Shown: positions 10,222 through 20,099 of the stretch, piece after piece
How positions within the stretch are numbered: the first letter of the stretch is position 1
Layout of the letters: every line of letters starts with the position of its first letter
Assembly: GCF_000093025.1 (NCBI RefSeq)
Contig: NC_014207.1
Location: forward strand, 1,674,001-1,738,000
Length of the DNA: 64,000 nt
Direction of reading: 5' to 3'
Origin: Methylotenera versatilis 301
Lineage (GTDB): Bacteria > Pseudomonadota > Gammaproteobacteria > Burkholderiales > Methylophilaceae
Notes under the pieces: model-generated
The model's database searches: none
Seen by the model: only the letters and a program-made list of their open reading frames with translations
Told to the model about the DNA's origin: nothing
Position numbers and translations under genes: made by a program

Positions 10222-12906
10222 ATGAAACGCATGTTATTTAATGCAACGCAATCTGAAGAGTTACGCGTTGCGATTGTAGATGGTCAAAAACTTATCGATT
10301 TAGATATCGAACACGCTGGTAAAGAGCAACGTAAAAGCAATATTTACAAAGGTGTTATCACACGTATCGAACCATCATTAGAAGCGGCCTTTGTCGATTA
10401 CGGTATGGATAGACACGGCTTTTTACCATTCAAAGAAGTAGCGCGCAGCTACTATAAAGAAGGCGCAGATGGCAAATCGCGCATTCAAGATGCATTAAAA
10501 GAAGGTCAAGAACTTATCGTTCAAGTTGATAAAGACGAGCGCGGCAACAAAGGTGCTGCGCTGACAACATTTATCTCGCTTGCTGGTCGTTACTTAGTGT
10601 TAATGCCAAACAACCCTCGTGGCGGTGGTGTTTCACGCCGCATCGAAGGTGAAGACCGTGACGAGCTACGTGATGTATTAGCTCAGTTAGAAGTACCAAA
10701 AGGCATGAGTATTATTGCTCGTACCGCTGGTATTGGTCGCAACGCTGAAGAATTGCAGTGGGATTTAAACTACCTTACGCAATTATGGACAGCCATTGAT
10801 GGCGCGTCTGCCATGCAAGCGGGTGCTTATCTAATCTACCAAGAAGGCAGCTTAGTGATTCGCGCTATTCGCGATTACTTTAGCTCTGACATTGGTGAAA
10901 TCTTGATTGATACACCGGACATTCACGAACAAGCTGTACAGTTCATGAACCACGTGATGCCAGGCAATGTGAATCGTGTAAAATTGTATCAAGATGAAAT
11001 TCCACTGTTCACGCGTTTTCAAATTGAGCATCAAATTGAATCTGCTTTTGCACGTGAGGTGCGCTTGCCTTCAGGTGGCGCAATTGTGATCGACCACACG
11101 GAAGCTTTGGTTTCAGTGGACGTTAACTCAGGCCGCGCAACTCGCGGTAGTGATATTGAACATACTGCTTTCAACACCAATATTGAAGCGGCTGAAGAAG
11201 TGGCTCGTCAATTACGTTTACGCGACTTAGGTGGCTTGGTTGTGATTGACTTTATCGATATGGAAAGTCAGCGCAATCAGCGTGAAGTTGAAAACGCTTT
11301 ACGTGATGCCTTACATGTTGACCGTGCACGCGTGCAGACAGGTAAAATTTCACGTTTTGGTTTATTAGAGTTATCACGTCAACGCTTACGTCCTAGCTTA
11401 GGTGAAACTAACCACATCCCTTGCCCACGTTGTAGCGGCACTGGTCATATCCGCGGTATTGAATCAACTGCATTGCACATTTTGCGTATTACGCAAGAAG
11501 ATGCGATGAAAGAAAACAGCGCTATTATTCAGGTGCAATTACCTGTTGAAGTGGCTACATTCTTACTCAACGAAAAACGTGCTGACATTCACAAAATTGA
11601 ACAACGCATGGGCGTAGAAGTAGTTTTGATTCCTAACATTCACCTTGAAACGCCTAACTACAATATCGTGCGTATCAAGCATGATGATGTGAATGAAGAA
11701 ACGAATCGTGCAAGCTACAAACTAGTAGAAATGCCAGCTGAAACTACATTCATTCCAACTGCAGAAGAAACCGCCAAAGCGGTAAGACCAGTTGCTGCAG
11801 TGAAAGGCATTACGCCTGCAGCACCTGCGCCGATTGTAGCTGAAAAAGAAGCTGAAGTTGTTGCAGCGCCTAAACTGTCATTCTTTGCAAAAATTAAAAA
11901 CTTCTTTGTTTCTACTCCTACAGCAGTAGAAGCACCTAAAACTGAAGCTGAAAAAGCAGAAGATACACGTCGCGAAAATAACCGAAACAACCGCAACCGT
12001 AACAATCGCAACCGTAACGAACGTAACCGTGGCGATCGTCCAGAGAAGGACGTGAATCGTGCTAATCGCCCGAACGAAAATGCGCGTCCTGCTGATGCTA
12101 AGCCACAAGAACCACGCCAACAAAAACCTCAACAAGCTAAAAACGAGCAAGCGCGTCCTGATCAGAACCGCAATGACAAACCACGCAATAATAATCAGCC
12201 TGCTAATGTTACGCCTGAAGCCGCTGCAAACAATGCACCAGCTACGAATGTAACAGCTGAGCAAACTGCTGAGCGCACTGGCAGCCGACGTAATCGCAAC
12301 AACCGTCGTGGACGTCGTGACCGTGATGATACAGTGGCACGTGATGCAAATCGTCCGTTCGTTCCAAATGAGGAAATGAGTGCCAATCAGCCAAACGTAA
12401 GTGCTGAAGTGGTAGTCACGGATACAAACAATACTGCGGAACAAACCAAACCAGTAGAGCAAGCTAAACCAAAAGCGCAGGCAGTAACCGTTTCTATTGA
12501 AAACACAGCAAGCGAGAGTACTACACCAGTTGTAGAGACTAAAGCGAGCGAAGCGCCTAAAGCAAACAACAAGAAACCTAAAGCAGTTAAAGCACCAGTA
12601 GTGAAAGCTGAAGCTACTAACGAAGTAGCTGGCGAAGCTGCACCTGCTGTGGCGACAGAAGCTGCTCCAGCAAAAGCTGACAACAAGCGCCCTGCTCGCC
12701 CACGCAAACCAAAAACTGAAGCGAAACCAGTTGACTTAGCTGCGGCAGGTTTACAATTGGTAGAAACGAAAGCCGATGCACCAAAAGCAGTAACTGTTGA
12801 AGAAGTTAAGCCAAAGGCACCACGCAAAGCGGCAAATTGGCAGAAAAATGCTACAGTAGATGCAAGCGCAGAGCCTTTAGTAATGGTGGAAACACAAAAT
12901 AAATAG
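10222..12906 (+). CDS. rne: ribonuclease E
   Basis: Essential single-strand endoribonuclease for mRNA turnover and rRNA/tRNA processing. The catalytic half (about residues 1-520) begins [21 protein letters not shown], contains the S1 domain, the DNase-I-like region with [12 protein letters not shown] and [10 protein letters not shown] (metal-binding aspartates), and the zinc-link CPRCSGTG that joins the tetramer. The ~370-residue C-terminal part is low-complexity: an Asn/Arg-rich stretch near residues 590-690, then Ala/Pro/Lys/Glu-rich sequence. This is the usual disordered scaffold that binds RNA and degradosome partners. An [10 protein letters not shown] segment near residue 553 resembles the amphipathic membrane-targeting helix known in E. 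coli RNase E. A perfect terminator follows. Confidence 0.97.
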   Translation: MKRMLFNATQSEELRVAIVDGQKLIDLDIEHAGKEQRKSNIYKGVITRIEPSLEAAFVDYGMDRHGFLPFKEVARSYYKEGADGKSRIQDALKEGQELIVQVDKDERGNKGAALTTFISLAGRYLVLMPNNPRGGGVSRRIEGEDRDELRDVLAQLEVPKGMSIIARTAGIGRNAEELQWDLNYLTQLWTAIDGASAMQAGAYLIYQEGSLVIRAIRDYFSSDIGEILIDTPDIHEQAVQFMNHVMPGNVNRVKLYQDEIPLFTRFQIEHQIESAFAREVRLPSGGAIVIDHTEALVSVDVNSGRATRGSDIEHTAFNTNIEAAEEVARQLRLRDLGGLVVIDFIDMESQRNQREVENALRDALHVDRARVQTGKISRFGLLELSRQRLRPSLGETNHIPCPRCSGTGHIRGIESTALHILRITQEDAMKENSAIIQVQLPVEVATFLLNEKRADIHKIEQRMGVEVVLIPNIHLETPNYNIVRIKHDDVNEETNRASYKLVEMPAETTFIPTAEETAKAVRPVAAVKGITPAAPAPIVAEKEAEVVAAPKLSFFAKIKNFFVSTPTAVEAPKTEAEKAEDTRRENNRNNRNRNNRNRNERNRGDRPEKDVNRANRPNENARPADAKPQEPRQQKPQQAKNEQARPDQNRNDKPRNNNQPANVTPEAAANNAPATNVTAEQTAERTGSRRNRNNRRGRRDRDDTVARDANRPFVPNEEMSANQPNVSAEVVVTDTNNTAEQTKPVEQAKPKAQAVTVSIENTASESTTPVVETKASEAPKANNKKPKAVKAPVVKAEATNEVAGEAAPAVATEAAPAKADNKRPARPRKPKTEAKPVDLAAAGLQLVETKADAPKAVTVEEVKPKAPRKAANWQKNATVDASAEPLVMVETQNK

Positions 12907-12940
12907 TATTAAAAATGTATTAAGGTGAAAACCTAGCAAC

Positions 12941-12970
12941 AAAAAAGCCCTGATTCTTCAGGGCTTTTTT
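12941..12970 (+). terminator. bidirectional terminator between rne and crcB
   Basis: A perfect 13-base stem (AAAAAAGCCCTGA / TCAGGGCTTTTTT) with a TTCT loop and T runs on both strands. It can end rne on the plus strand and crcB on the minus strand. Confidence 0.92.
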
Positions 12971-13016
12971 GTTTGAGACTCAATTTTACTAAGGTTTATT
13001 ATAGTGTTACCAAAGA

Positions 13017-13400
13017 CTAACTGCGTATGATTTGCACAGTGTATAAACCTAAACCTGTCATGGCTAACGAACCCAACACATGAACTAATATATGCGTTGT
13101 CGCCCAAGCGTATTGCCCCCTAGTCAACATAGTCACGGCTTCAGAAGAAAAAGTAGAGAAAGTTGTTAGGCCTCCTAGTAAGCCAGTCACCAAGAAAAGC
13201 CTAACTTCTGGGGCTAATGTTGACGAAAGTACAGAAACTCCCATGAATAAACCAATAAGATAACCTCCCACCAAATTTGCCACCAAGGTGCCTAATGGTA
13301 ATGCTGGAAAACTTGTGTTAAGCATCACACTTAAGCCCCAACGCATCCACGCACCAATGGCAGCACCAGTACCAACCGCTAAAAATCCGTTAAATCCCAT
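13017..13400 (-). CDS. crcB: fluoride exporter CrcB/FluC
   Basis: Small membrane fluoride channel; two antiparallel copies form the pore. The ~127-residue protein has four hydrophobic helices and the family motifs GAAIGAWMRWGL, GTLVANLVGGYLIG (the conserved Asn) and GLLGGLTTFSTFSSE (the Phe-box helix break). The open frame also allows a GTG at 13406, but the ATG at 13400 sits five bases after an AGGGG ribosome-binding site and is preferred. I looked for a fluoride riboswitch in the short spacer towards glgA and see none. Confidence 0.92.
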   Translation of the reverse strand: MGFNGFLAVGTGAAIGAWMRWGLSVMLNTSFPALPLGTLVANLVGGYLIGLFMGVSVLSSTLAPEVRLFLVTGLLGGLTTFSTFSSEAVTMLTRGQYAWATTHILVHVLGSLAMTGLGLYTVQIIRS

Positions 13401-13480
13401 GCTCACCCCTGAAACAATGTTATAGCCATTAATTTATACAATATAATAATGCATCAATGTCATTATGCAGAAAGTATATT

Positions 13481-14941
13481 TTGCGCGTTTTATTCGTCAC
13501 ATCTGAAGTATTCCCTCTAATAAAAACTGGCGGCTTAGCCGATGTAAGCGGCTCACTACCTTCCGCGCTGCAGAATCTAAGTGTTGATGTACGCATTTTG
13601 GTGCCAGGCTATCCCTCAGTCTTAAAGCAGCTGGACGACTTACATCACCTCGCTACACTGAAAAATTTACCCGTCATCGAAAATGCTGAACTCATGATGG
13701 GAACAATTCTAGACACTGACATCAAAGTGATGGTGATAAAAGCGGCAGGATTATATGAACGCGAAGGCGGTCCTTATGTAGATGCGACTGGACAGGAGTG
13801 GTTAGATAACCCCGTACGCTTTGGCATATTATCAAAAGCAGCTGCGGTGATTAGCGGGCCAAACAGTCCCATTCCTGAATGGCGACCTGACATTGTGCAT
13901 TGCAACGACTGGCAAACAGGCTTAACACCAGCCTACATGAAGCTGGTAGAGCATACTTCTGCGAAGTCCATCATCAGCCTACACAATATGGCATTTCAAG
14001 GCTGCTACGCGCCAGGCTGGCTAACTACGTTAGCTTTACCTCATGGTAATTTTGCAGTGGAAGGCTTTGAATATCATGGTCAGTTATCTTTCTTAAAAGC
14101 AGGTATCTTTTATGCGGATGCTATTACAACAGTTAGCCCAAGCTATGCAAAAGAAATTCAGACAGCAGAGTTCGGCTTCGGCTTGGAAGGCTTACTCAGC
14201 AAGCGCAGCAATGAGCTGAAAGGTATTCTGAACGGCATTGAAACTGATGAGTGGAACCCAGAAACAGATTTTCATCTCGCCAAAAATTATAGCGCAAGTA
14301 AATTAGCGGGTAAAAAAGAGGTTAAAAATGCGTTGCAGCAAAGACTTGGGCTTCAAATTGATGCAAATGCACCATTATTAGGCGTAGTCAGTCGCCTAAC
14401 ACATCAAAAAGGCTTGGATATGCTAGTGCCTATCGTGCAGAAATTGGTGGACTCTGGTTGCCAATTAGCCTTATTGGGGAGCGGTGAAAGCTCGCTTGAA
14501 AACGCCTTCCGCCACCTCGCTAATGACAACCCCAATAAAGTCAGCGTCACTATTGGTTATAACGAGCAGTTATCACACCAAATCATGGCTGGGGCTGATA
14601 TGTTCATCATGCCATCACGCTTTGAACCTTGCGGGCTAAATCAGCTGTACGGGCTGGCATATGGCACGCCGCCTATCGTTAACGCGACTGGTGGGTTGGC
14701 GGATTCAGTGGTTGATACGAATATCATCACGTTTAAAAACAAAACGGCGAATGGTTTTGTGATGAGTGAAGCAAGCCCTGCTAGCTTGCTAAGCTGTATT
14801 AAACAAGCCTTAAATGTATTCAATAACGATACAAAAGCTTGGCAACAAATCCAAAAAAACGGCATGCAACAGAATTTAAGCTGGGATAAAAGCGCTTTAG
14901 AATATTTGGCTGAATATAAAAAATTGCTTGGAATTGAATAA
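13481..14941 (+). CDS. glgA: glycogen synthase
   Basis: Transfers glucose from ADP-glucose to growing alpha-1,4-glucan (GT5 family). The N-terminus RVLFVTSEVFPLIKTGGLADV carries the KTGGL substrate loop. The C-terminal Rossmann domain shows VSRLTHQKGLDM and MPSRFEPCGLNQLYG (conserved Glu for catalysis/UDP-type binding), with TGGLADSV following. The frame is open from an ATG at 13457, but family proteins start MRVLFVTSE, which fits the TTG at 13481 after a GCAGAAAG ribosome-binding site. The start therefore remains a choice between these two. No glgC is in the window. Confidence 0.93.
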   Translation: MRVLFVTSEVFPLIKTGGLADVSGSLPSALQNLSVDVRILVPGYPSVLKQLDDLHHLATLKNLPVIENAELMMGTILDTDIKVMVIKAAGLYEREGGPYVDATGQEWLDNPVRFGILSKAAAVISGPNSPIPEWRPDIVHCNDWQTGLTPAYMKLVEHTSAKSIISLHNMAFQGCYAPGWLTTLALPHGNFAVEGFEYHGQLSFLKAGIFYADAITTVSPSYAKEIQTAEFGFGLEGLLSKRSNELKGILNGIETDEWNPETDFHLAKNYSASKLAGKKEVKNALQQRLGLQIDANAPLLGVVSRLTHQKGLDMLVPIVQKLVDSGCQLALLGSGESSLENAFRHLANDNPNKVSVTIGYNEQLSHQIMAGADMFIMPSRFEPCGLNQLYGLAYGTPPIVNATGGLADSVVDTNIITFKNKTANGFVMSEASPASLLSCIKQALNVFNNDTKAWQQIQKNGMQQNLSWDKSALEYLAEYKKLLGIE

Positions 14942-15031
14942 AATATAGTTAAATTAAATGAGGCGAGAAACTTGGCATGCTAAATGCTTTACTAATACTA
15001 AGCTTCTCCAAAGCTAGTTTCTCCTCCCTCT

Positions 15032-15062
15032 AGGGCGTCTTGATAGACGCCCTCTTTTTTTT
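15032..15062 (+). terminator. intrinsic terminator after glgA
   Basis: A perfect nine-base GC-rich stem AGGGCGTCT-TGAT-AGACGCCCT is followed by a C and nine or so T residues. It lies ~90 bases after the glgA stop codon, facing the convergent orn gene. Confidence 0.9.
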
Positions 15063-15082
15063 GCCTTTGTCGTTACTAGTTG

Positions 15083-15643
15083 CTACTTAACGATAAAGTG
15101 CTCACGATAATATTTTAGTTCATCGATAGACTCATAAATGTCTGCCAACGCTTCGTGCTTGCTGGCTTTTTTAAATCCTGAGTAGATTTCTGGCTTCCAA
15201 CGGCGTGCGAGTTCTTTAAATACACTGACGTCCAAATTACGGTAGTGAAAATAGCTCTCCAAATCTGGCATATAGCGCGCCATAAAGCGCCTATCCTGAC
15301 AGATTGAGTTGCCACACATAGGTGACTTATTAGCTGGTACGAACTGCTTTAAAAACGCGATCATTTGCAAGGTGGCTTCAGACTCATCTAAAGTAGAAGC
15401 TTTCACCTTTTCAATTAAACCAGAACGACCATGTGCGCCTTTGTTCCATGCATCCATACCGTCTAAAACTGCATCACTTTGATGAATTACAAACACTGGC
15501 GACTCGCCTAATACGTTCAAGTCTGCATCGGTAACAACTGCAGCGAGTTCTAAAATACGGTCTGAATCTGGCAATAAGCCACTCATTTCCATATCAAGCC
15601 AAATTAAATTATTCTGATTAGTACTGCTGGTTGATTCGGCCAT
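15083..15643 (-). CDS. orn: oligoribonuclease
   Basis: DEDDh 3'-5' exonuclease that degrades very short RNAs, including pGpG, the product of c-di-GMP breakdown by HD-GYP/EAL enzymes like those at 18-22 kb. Motif I is [12 protein letters not shown] (Asp and Glu), motif II includes the [13 protein letters not shown] block, and the C-terminus has [21 protein letters not shown] with the catalytic His/Asp. Possible starts are ATGs at 15655, 15646 and 15643. A GGAAATC element is best spaced (about seven bases) for 15643, giving a ~186-residue protein close to the usual 180. Confidence 0.94.
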   Translation of the reverse strand: MAESTSSTNQNNLIWLDMEMSGLLPDSDRILELAAVVTDADLNVLGESPVFVIHQSDAVLDGMDAWNKGAHGRSGLIEKVKASTLDESEATLQMIAFLKQFVPANKSPMCGNSICQDRRFMARYMPDLESYFHYRNLDVSVFKELARRWKPEIYSGFKKASKHEALADIYESIDELKYYREHFIVK

Positions 15644-15799
15644 CATGATTTCCATTAAAATTTAAGTTATTAAGCAAACTTGATGAACTAACACCAAGAA
15701 AATGCTTCACAATACCAATATATTAACTTATTTAACTTAACGATTACACTTATCGAAGTATCAATTACAGTTACTCAACAATTAGAGATAATAAAACAC

Positions 15800-17062
15800 A
15801 TGCCTTTTGCACCAACATCTATTCTTACCTACATTTTTGTTAGCTTACTCGTTGCTACGACTCTAGTTCGCATCTGGCTTGCGCGCAGACAAATCGCCCA
15901 CGTACAAGCCAATCGCAATCAAGTGCCAGTAGCCTTTAAAGATAGTATCGCTTTGGATGCACATCAAAAAGCCGCTGATTACTCCACAGCTAAAACAAAA
16001 TTAGTGATTACTGAAACCGTGGTGCAAGCTTTGTTGCTAGCAGCACTAACCCTTGGCGGTGGTTTACAATGGATCGATGACATTTGGCGCAACATGCTTC
16101 CATCGCAAGAGATTATTCGTGGTGCCTTGGTCATTTGTAGCGCCATGTTGGTCAGCAGTGTTATTGATCTGCCTTTTGAATATTACAAAACATTTGCTGT
16201 CGATGAAAAGTTCGGCTTTAACAAGATGACGCCTACCATGTTTTTTAGCGACCTTATTAAACATAGCTTGGTTGGTCTCGCACTAGGCGCACCTATTCTA
16301 TTTGCTGCTTTGTGGCTCATGCAAGGTGCTGGTCAGTACTGGTGGTTATACCTATGGGTGATCTGGAGTGTGTTTAATCTTGTGATGTTGGCGGTATACC
16401 CAACATATATTGCACCATTATTTAACAAATTCTCCCCATTAAAAGATGAAAATCTAAAACAGCGCATAGAAGCCTTACTCACAAAATGTGGCTTTAAATC
16501 ACAGGGCTTATTTGTGATGGATGGTTCATCACGCAGCAGTCATGGCAACGCCTATTTTACTGGCTTCGGCGCATCAAAACGCGTTGTATTTTTTGACACT
16601 TTACTCGAAAGATTAAATGTAGACGAAATCGAAGCGGTACTTGCACATGAGCTAGGTCACTTTAAGCACCATCACGTGATTAAGCGCATTGTGATGCTAT
16701 TTTCTATAAGCTTTTTAGGTTTGGCTTTATTAGGTTGGTTGATCAATCAACCATGGTTCTACACAGGCTTAGGCGTAACGCAAATTAGTAATTACATGGC
16801 TTTAATTCTATTTTTGTTGGTATCGCCCATATTCTTATTTTTACTACGCCCGATGATGGCTAGCTACTCACGTAAAAACGAGTTTGAGGCCGATGACTAC
16901 GCCGCCAATCACGCTAGCGCTAAAGACTTAGTTAAAGCATTAGTTAAACTTTATCGTGATAACGCCTCTACGCTCACGCCAGATCCATTACATTCAGCTT
17001 TTTATGACTCTCATCCACCAGCTAGCATTAGAATTTCTAAATTAGCAGCGTATACTAGCTGA
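15800..17062 (+). CDS. M48 family zinc metalloprotease, Ste24-like
   Basis: Integral-membrane peptidase of the M48/Ste24 (CAAX-protease) family, 420 residues. The N-terminal half has several membrane helices. The active site is HELGHFKHHH (HExxH zinc ligands and catalytic Glu), with the third ligand in NEFEADDYAA, and further helices lie between the two. A late block DPLHSAFYDSHPPASIRISKL is typical of this family. The bacterial substrate is not known; a role in inner-membrane protein turnover is likely. It is followed after 28 bases by a small cytochrome gene and then rsgA, probably one transcript. Confidence 0.92.
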   Translation: MPFAPTSILTYIFVSLLVATTLVRIWLARRQIAHVQANRNQVPVAFKDSIALDAHQKAADYSTAKTKLVITETVVQALLLAALTLGGGLQWIDDIWRNMLPSQEIIRGALVICSAMLVSSVIDLPFEYYKTFAVDEKFGFNKMTPTMFFSDLIKHSLVGLALGAPILFAALWLMQGAGQYWWLYLWVIWSVFNLVMLAVYPTYIAPLFNKFSPLKDENLKQRIEALLTKCGFKSQGLFVMDGSSRSSHGNAYFTGFGASKRVVFFDTLLERLNVDEIEAVLAHELGHFKHHHVIKRIVMLFSISFLGLALLGWLINQPWFYTGLGVTQISNYMALILFLLVSPIFLFLLRPMMASYSRKNEFEADDYAANHASAKDLVKALVKLYRDNASTLTPDPLHSAFYDSHPPASIRISKLAAYTS

Positions 17063-17090
17063 ACGTAAGATACGCTGTTGGGGAATTGTG

Positions 17091-17399
17091 ATGAAATCGC
17101 TATTAATAGGCAGTTTGATATTACTAAGTGGCATTGCATCTGCCGAACCATTTGCATCAGCAGATGCTAACGCGGGCAAGGCGCTGGTCGCAAAGAACTG
17201 TGTCAGTTGCCATGCCGAAAGCTTCGGCAGTGATGGCTCAAGCATTTACACGCGTGAATTTCGCAAAGTAAAAACATCTAAAGGCTTAGTTGCACAAGTA
17301 CGTAACTGCAACACCATGATTGGCCTCAAATGGTTTGAAGACGAAGAGCTCAATGTCGCCAAATACCTCAACCAAACCTATTATAAATTTACTGAATAA
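17091..17399 (+). CDS. small secreted cytochrome c-like protein
   Basis: A ~102-residue protein with a Sec signal peptide (MKSLLIGSLILLSGIASA) and one haem attachment site CVSCH early in the mature chain, so it should be a periplasmic monohaem cytochrome. After the haem site it carries an unusual RNCNTMIGLKWFEDEE block; the Met there is the only obvious candidate distal ligand. It is related to small cytochromes of betaproteobacteria of unknown role. The ATG at 17091 is chosen over a GTG three bases earlier. It is placed between the M48 protease and rsgA with almost no spacing. Confidence 0.85.
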   Translation: MKSLLIGSLILLSGIASAEPFASADANAGKALVAKNCVSCHAESFGSDGSSIYTREFRKVKTSKGLVAQVRNCNTMIGLKWFEDEELNVAKYLNQTYYKFTE

Positions 17400-17400
17400 T

Positions 17401-18330
17401 TTGACTACTCCTCCAACGGCAACAACCAAGCAAACCTCTCCCAAAAATGACTCTGCAATGATAGGCACCGTCGTCGCTGCCTATGGCAAACGGTTTCAAG
17501 TTGAGTTAATCGACAAAAAGCGCATCAGCTGTGTGACGCGCGGAAAAAAAACAGATTTAGCCTGTGGAGACGTTGTCACCATAAAATTCACAGACAAACA
17601 CGAAGGTGTTGTTGAATCAACCTTGCCACGCAAGACCTTGCTATATCGTAGTAATGCCTTCAAAAGTAAAATGTTAGCGGCAAATGTCACACAGATTATT
17701 ATTGTACTTGCCACACAACCAAGCTTTTACGAAGCTTTACTCAATCGTTGCCTGATTGCTGCGGAAGCCGCTAATATTACAGCGCTGATTGTTTTGAATA
17801 AATGTGACTTAGCTGACAATGACGATGCCAAGCAGAAACTAAAGCTTTACACGGATTTAGGCTATCGCGTGCTTTCTCTGTCTGCAAAAGAAGATATTTC
17901 AACACTAAGGCCCTATTTGCAGAATGAAGCAAGTATTTTAGTTGGCCAGTCTGGCATGGGAAAATCTACCATCATTAATGCGCTTCTGCCCAATGAAGAT
18001 GTGCGCACTCGCGAAGTCAGTCATGTATTAGATAGCGGCAAACACACCACAACTGCCGCACACTTATACCACCTTGATGAGCATAGCCAATTAATTGATT
18101 CGCCAGGCTTGCAAGAGTTTGGACTGCATCATCTTAGTACAGATGAACTTGAGCACGCTTTCATAGAATTCAGGCCATATCTAGGTAAATGCAGATTTAA
18201 TAATTGTAAGCATTTACAAGAGCCAGACTGTGCAATTACATCGGCAGTAGATCATCATAAAATAGCCCCTGAAAGACTTGCTATTTATAAAATGCTGCGT
18301 TTAGAAATCCAACAGCAATCATCATTGTAA
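17401..18330 (+). CDS. rsgA: small ribosomal subunit biogenesis GTPase RsgA
   Basis: Circularly permuted GTPase checking 30S subunit maturation. An OB-fold N-terminus (GTVVAAYGKRFQVEL) is followed by the permuted G motifs: NKCDLAD (G4), LVGQSGMGKST (G1 Walker A) and DSPGLQEFGL (G3). The C-terminal zinc motif is CRFNNCKHLQEPDC. The frame is open from 17320 inside the cytochrome gene, but family N-termini favour either the TTG at 17401, one base after the cytochrome stop, or the ATG at 17458 that gives MIGTVVAAYG. The first is reported; the second is nearly as likely. Confidence 0.93.
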   Translation: MTTPPTATTKQTSPKNDSAMIGTVVAAYGKRFQVELIDKKRISCVTRGKKTDLACGDVVTIKFTDKHEGVVESTLPRKTLLYRSNAFKSKMLAANVTQIIIVLATQPSFYEALLNRCLIAAEAANITALIVLNKCDLADNDDAKQKLKLYTDLGYRVLSLSAKEDISTLRPYLQNEASILVGQSGMGKSTIINALLPNEDVRTREVSHVLDSGKHTTTAAHLYHLDEHSQLIDSPGLQEFGLHHLSTDELEHAFIEFRPYLGKCRFNNCKHLQEPDCAITSAVDHHKIAPERLAIYKMLRLEIQQQSSL

Positions 18331-18403
18331 TATCTTAAAAATGCAGAAAATAGATTTCCATCACTTAAGAAATCAAAAACCACGTCAATACGATGTAAAA
18401 AAC

Positions 18404-18432
18404 TCAACAAAATTAATAGCCTGCAATATAAT
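18404..18432 (+). promoter_or_regulatory. sigma-70-like promoter for the c-di-GMP gene pair
   Basis: TCAACA (18404-18409), a 17-base spacer and a perfect TATAAT (18427-18432), about 50 bases before the HD-GYP start codon. The -35 box is weak but the spacing and -10 box match the consensus. Confidence 0.6.
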
Positions 18433-18482
18433 AGAAAAATGACAATGCATGTATTAACTGAAGCATTAAAAAGTGCCTTTGA

Positions 18483-20099
18483 ATGACTGACATTCGCCGC
18501 GAAAAAACCCAAGTATCCTTATTAGAAATTGGGATGTTTGTATGTGAGCTGGACAGGCCATGGCTGGGTACGCCTTTTATGCTTGAAGGCCTGCTTATTG
18601 AAGATGATGAGCAAATTACTACAATTGCATCTTTATGTGAATTTGTCTATATAGATCGAACCGTATCAGTTGGTCGCCACTTCACTGCAGCTGCCAAAGA
18701 ACAAGTGTCCATCAAGCACGATGGTTCTGTTAATCGACTAACCATAGACGTTAACACTGGCAAACGAACTAGCAACTCCATCAATAAATCTACAAAGCTT
18801 GGTGCACCCAATGCTAAGTTCTCATTCCTCGATATCCTTAAAGAAATACACTCTGGAAATCAAGCCGCTTTATCTGGTGAAACAAACCCCACCAATTCTG
18901 ATGCCGTATTTAAAGTACAGTATATTAGCGACAATAAAATTGTTGAAATCAATGATGATAAAGTTACTGAAAATACAACGCTAGCCACACAGATTAAAAC
19001 TGATTTTTCTAACTTCATTACTGGGCTTACTAGCTGGGGTGGCAAGCAGAAAAAGCTCAAATCCAGTATTGATAAAAATGCTGTAAAGGCAGATTTAGCA
19101 AAAAATGAAGTTCGTCACGATGGTTACAAAATCACTATTTTTGACGAAGCTCCGCCAGTAGAAGATGAAATAGCGGCCATTTACCCAATCTATGAAAAAT
19201 CACAACTCGCAACAAAAGAGATGTTTGAAGCGCTAGCGCTTGACCATGAAATTGATTTATCTAAAATTCATGAAGCTTTAGATGGCATGGTGGAGAGCAT
19301 AGAGCGTAACCCTGATGCGCTACTGTGGTTAGCTAAGCTAAAGCAAACCGATAACTATTCATATAACCACGCAATGAGCGTTTCAATTACGTTAATGGCA
19401 TTGGCAAACTTTATGTCCTTACCTAAAAAGCAAGTAAAAGATTTAGGCTTAGCAGGATTACTGCAAGACATAGGCAAAGCAAAAATACCTACAGAACTAT
19501 TGCATAAGCACGACAAAATTACGCATGATGAATTTGAAATTCTGAAAAAACATGTTGAACATGCACTTGCTTTATTAGAAGCTACAGAAAATATTTCCAG
19601 CACGGTGATACTAACCGTTTCACAGCATCATGAACGCATAGATGGTAGTGGCTACCCTTACAAACTATCAGGTAATCAGATTAGTTTAACCGGTCAAATG
19701 GCTGGACTAATAGACACTTATTGCGCACTAACCACGAACAAAGTGTATGCAAAAGGCGTTTACAACCAAATCGCTTTAGAAGAAATTCACTCTTTGCGTG
19801 GCTTTAAATTTAACGGTGTATTAATTGACCAGCTAGTACAGTTTCTAGGCATGTACCCGGTAAGCTCACTAGTAGATCTCAACTCAGGTGAAGTTGGCGT
19901 CGTGATTCAACAAAACAGCGTGCGGCGCTTATTACCTAGGGTCATGATATTACTTAATCCCGACAAAACTAGAAATGAATTTCCTGCGATTATTAATTTA
20001 ATCAACTCACCACTTACGCCATCAGGCGAGCCTTATAAAATTGTAAGGGGATTGCCACCAGACAGTTATGGTTTAAGTGCTAACAATTATTATGCCTAA
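18483..20099 (+). CDS. DUF3391/HD-GYP c-di-GMP phosphodiesterase-like protein
   Basis: A 538-residue cytoplasmic protein with an N-terminal DUF3391 region (about residues 5-70, VSLLEIGMFVCELDRPWLG), a long charged linker, and a C-terminal HD-GYP domain (about 290-450). The domain has NHAMSVSI, KKHVEHA and an intact HHERIDGSGYP, but the namesake HD of the usual LLHDIGK reads LLQDIGKAKIP, so one expected metal-ligand His is Gln. Activity is therefore uncertain. Active HD-GYP proteins hydrolyse c-di-GMP to GMP or pGpG. A promoter at 18404-18432 lies ahead, and the EAL gene overlaps its end. Confidence 0.9.
   Translation: MTDIRREKTQVSLLEIGMFVCELDRPWLGTPFMLEGLLIEDDEQITTIASLCEFVYIDRTVSVGRHFTAAAKEQVSIKHDGSVNRLTIDVNTGKRTSNSINKSTKLGAPNAKFSFLDILKEIHSGNQAALSGETNPTNSDAVFKVQYISDNKIVEINDDKVTENTTLATQIKTDFSNFITGLTSWGGKQKKLKSSIDKNAVKADLAKNEVRHDGYKITIFDEAPPVEDEIAAIYPIYEKSQLATKEMFEALALDHEIDLSKIHEALDGMVESIERNPDALLWLAKLKQTDNYSYNHAMSVSITLMALANFMSLPKKQVKDLGLAGLLQDIGKAKIPTELLHKHDKITHDEFEILKKHVEHALALLEATENISSTVILTVSQHHERIDGSGYPYKLSGNQISLTGQMAGLIDTYCALTTNKVYAKGVYNQIALEEIHSLRGFKFNGVLIDQLVQFLGMYPVSSLVDLNSGEVGVVIQQNSVRRLLPRVMILLNPDKTRNEFPAIINLINSPLTPSGEPYKIVRGLPPDSYGLSANNYYA

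Noticed and set aside
12000-12320. Asn/Arg-rich repeats in rne as a tandem DNA repeat or CRISPR-like array
   Set aside because: The repeats are at amino-acid level, irregular in DNA, and typical of the disordered tail of RNase E.
11878-12827. Long antisense open frames over the rne C-terminal region
   Set aside because: They arise from the biased codons of the low-complexity tail and have no protein-like composition; rne is clearly the coding strand.
13401-13480. Possible fluoride riboswitch before crcB
   Set aside because: The spacer to glgA is too short and I see neither the conserved pseudoknot elements nor a terminator or anti-terminator pair.
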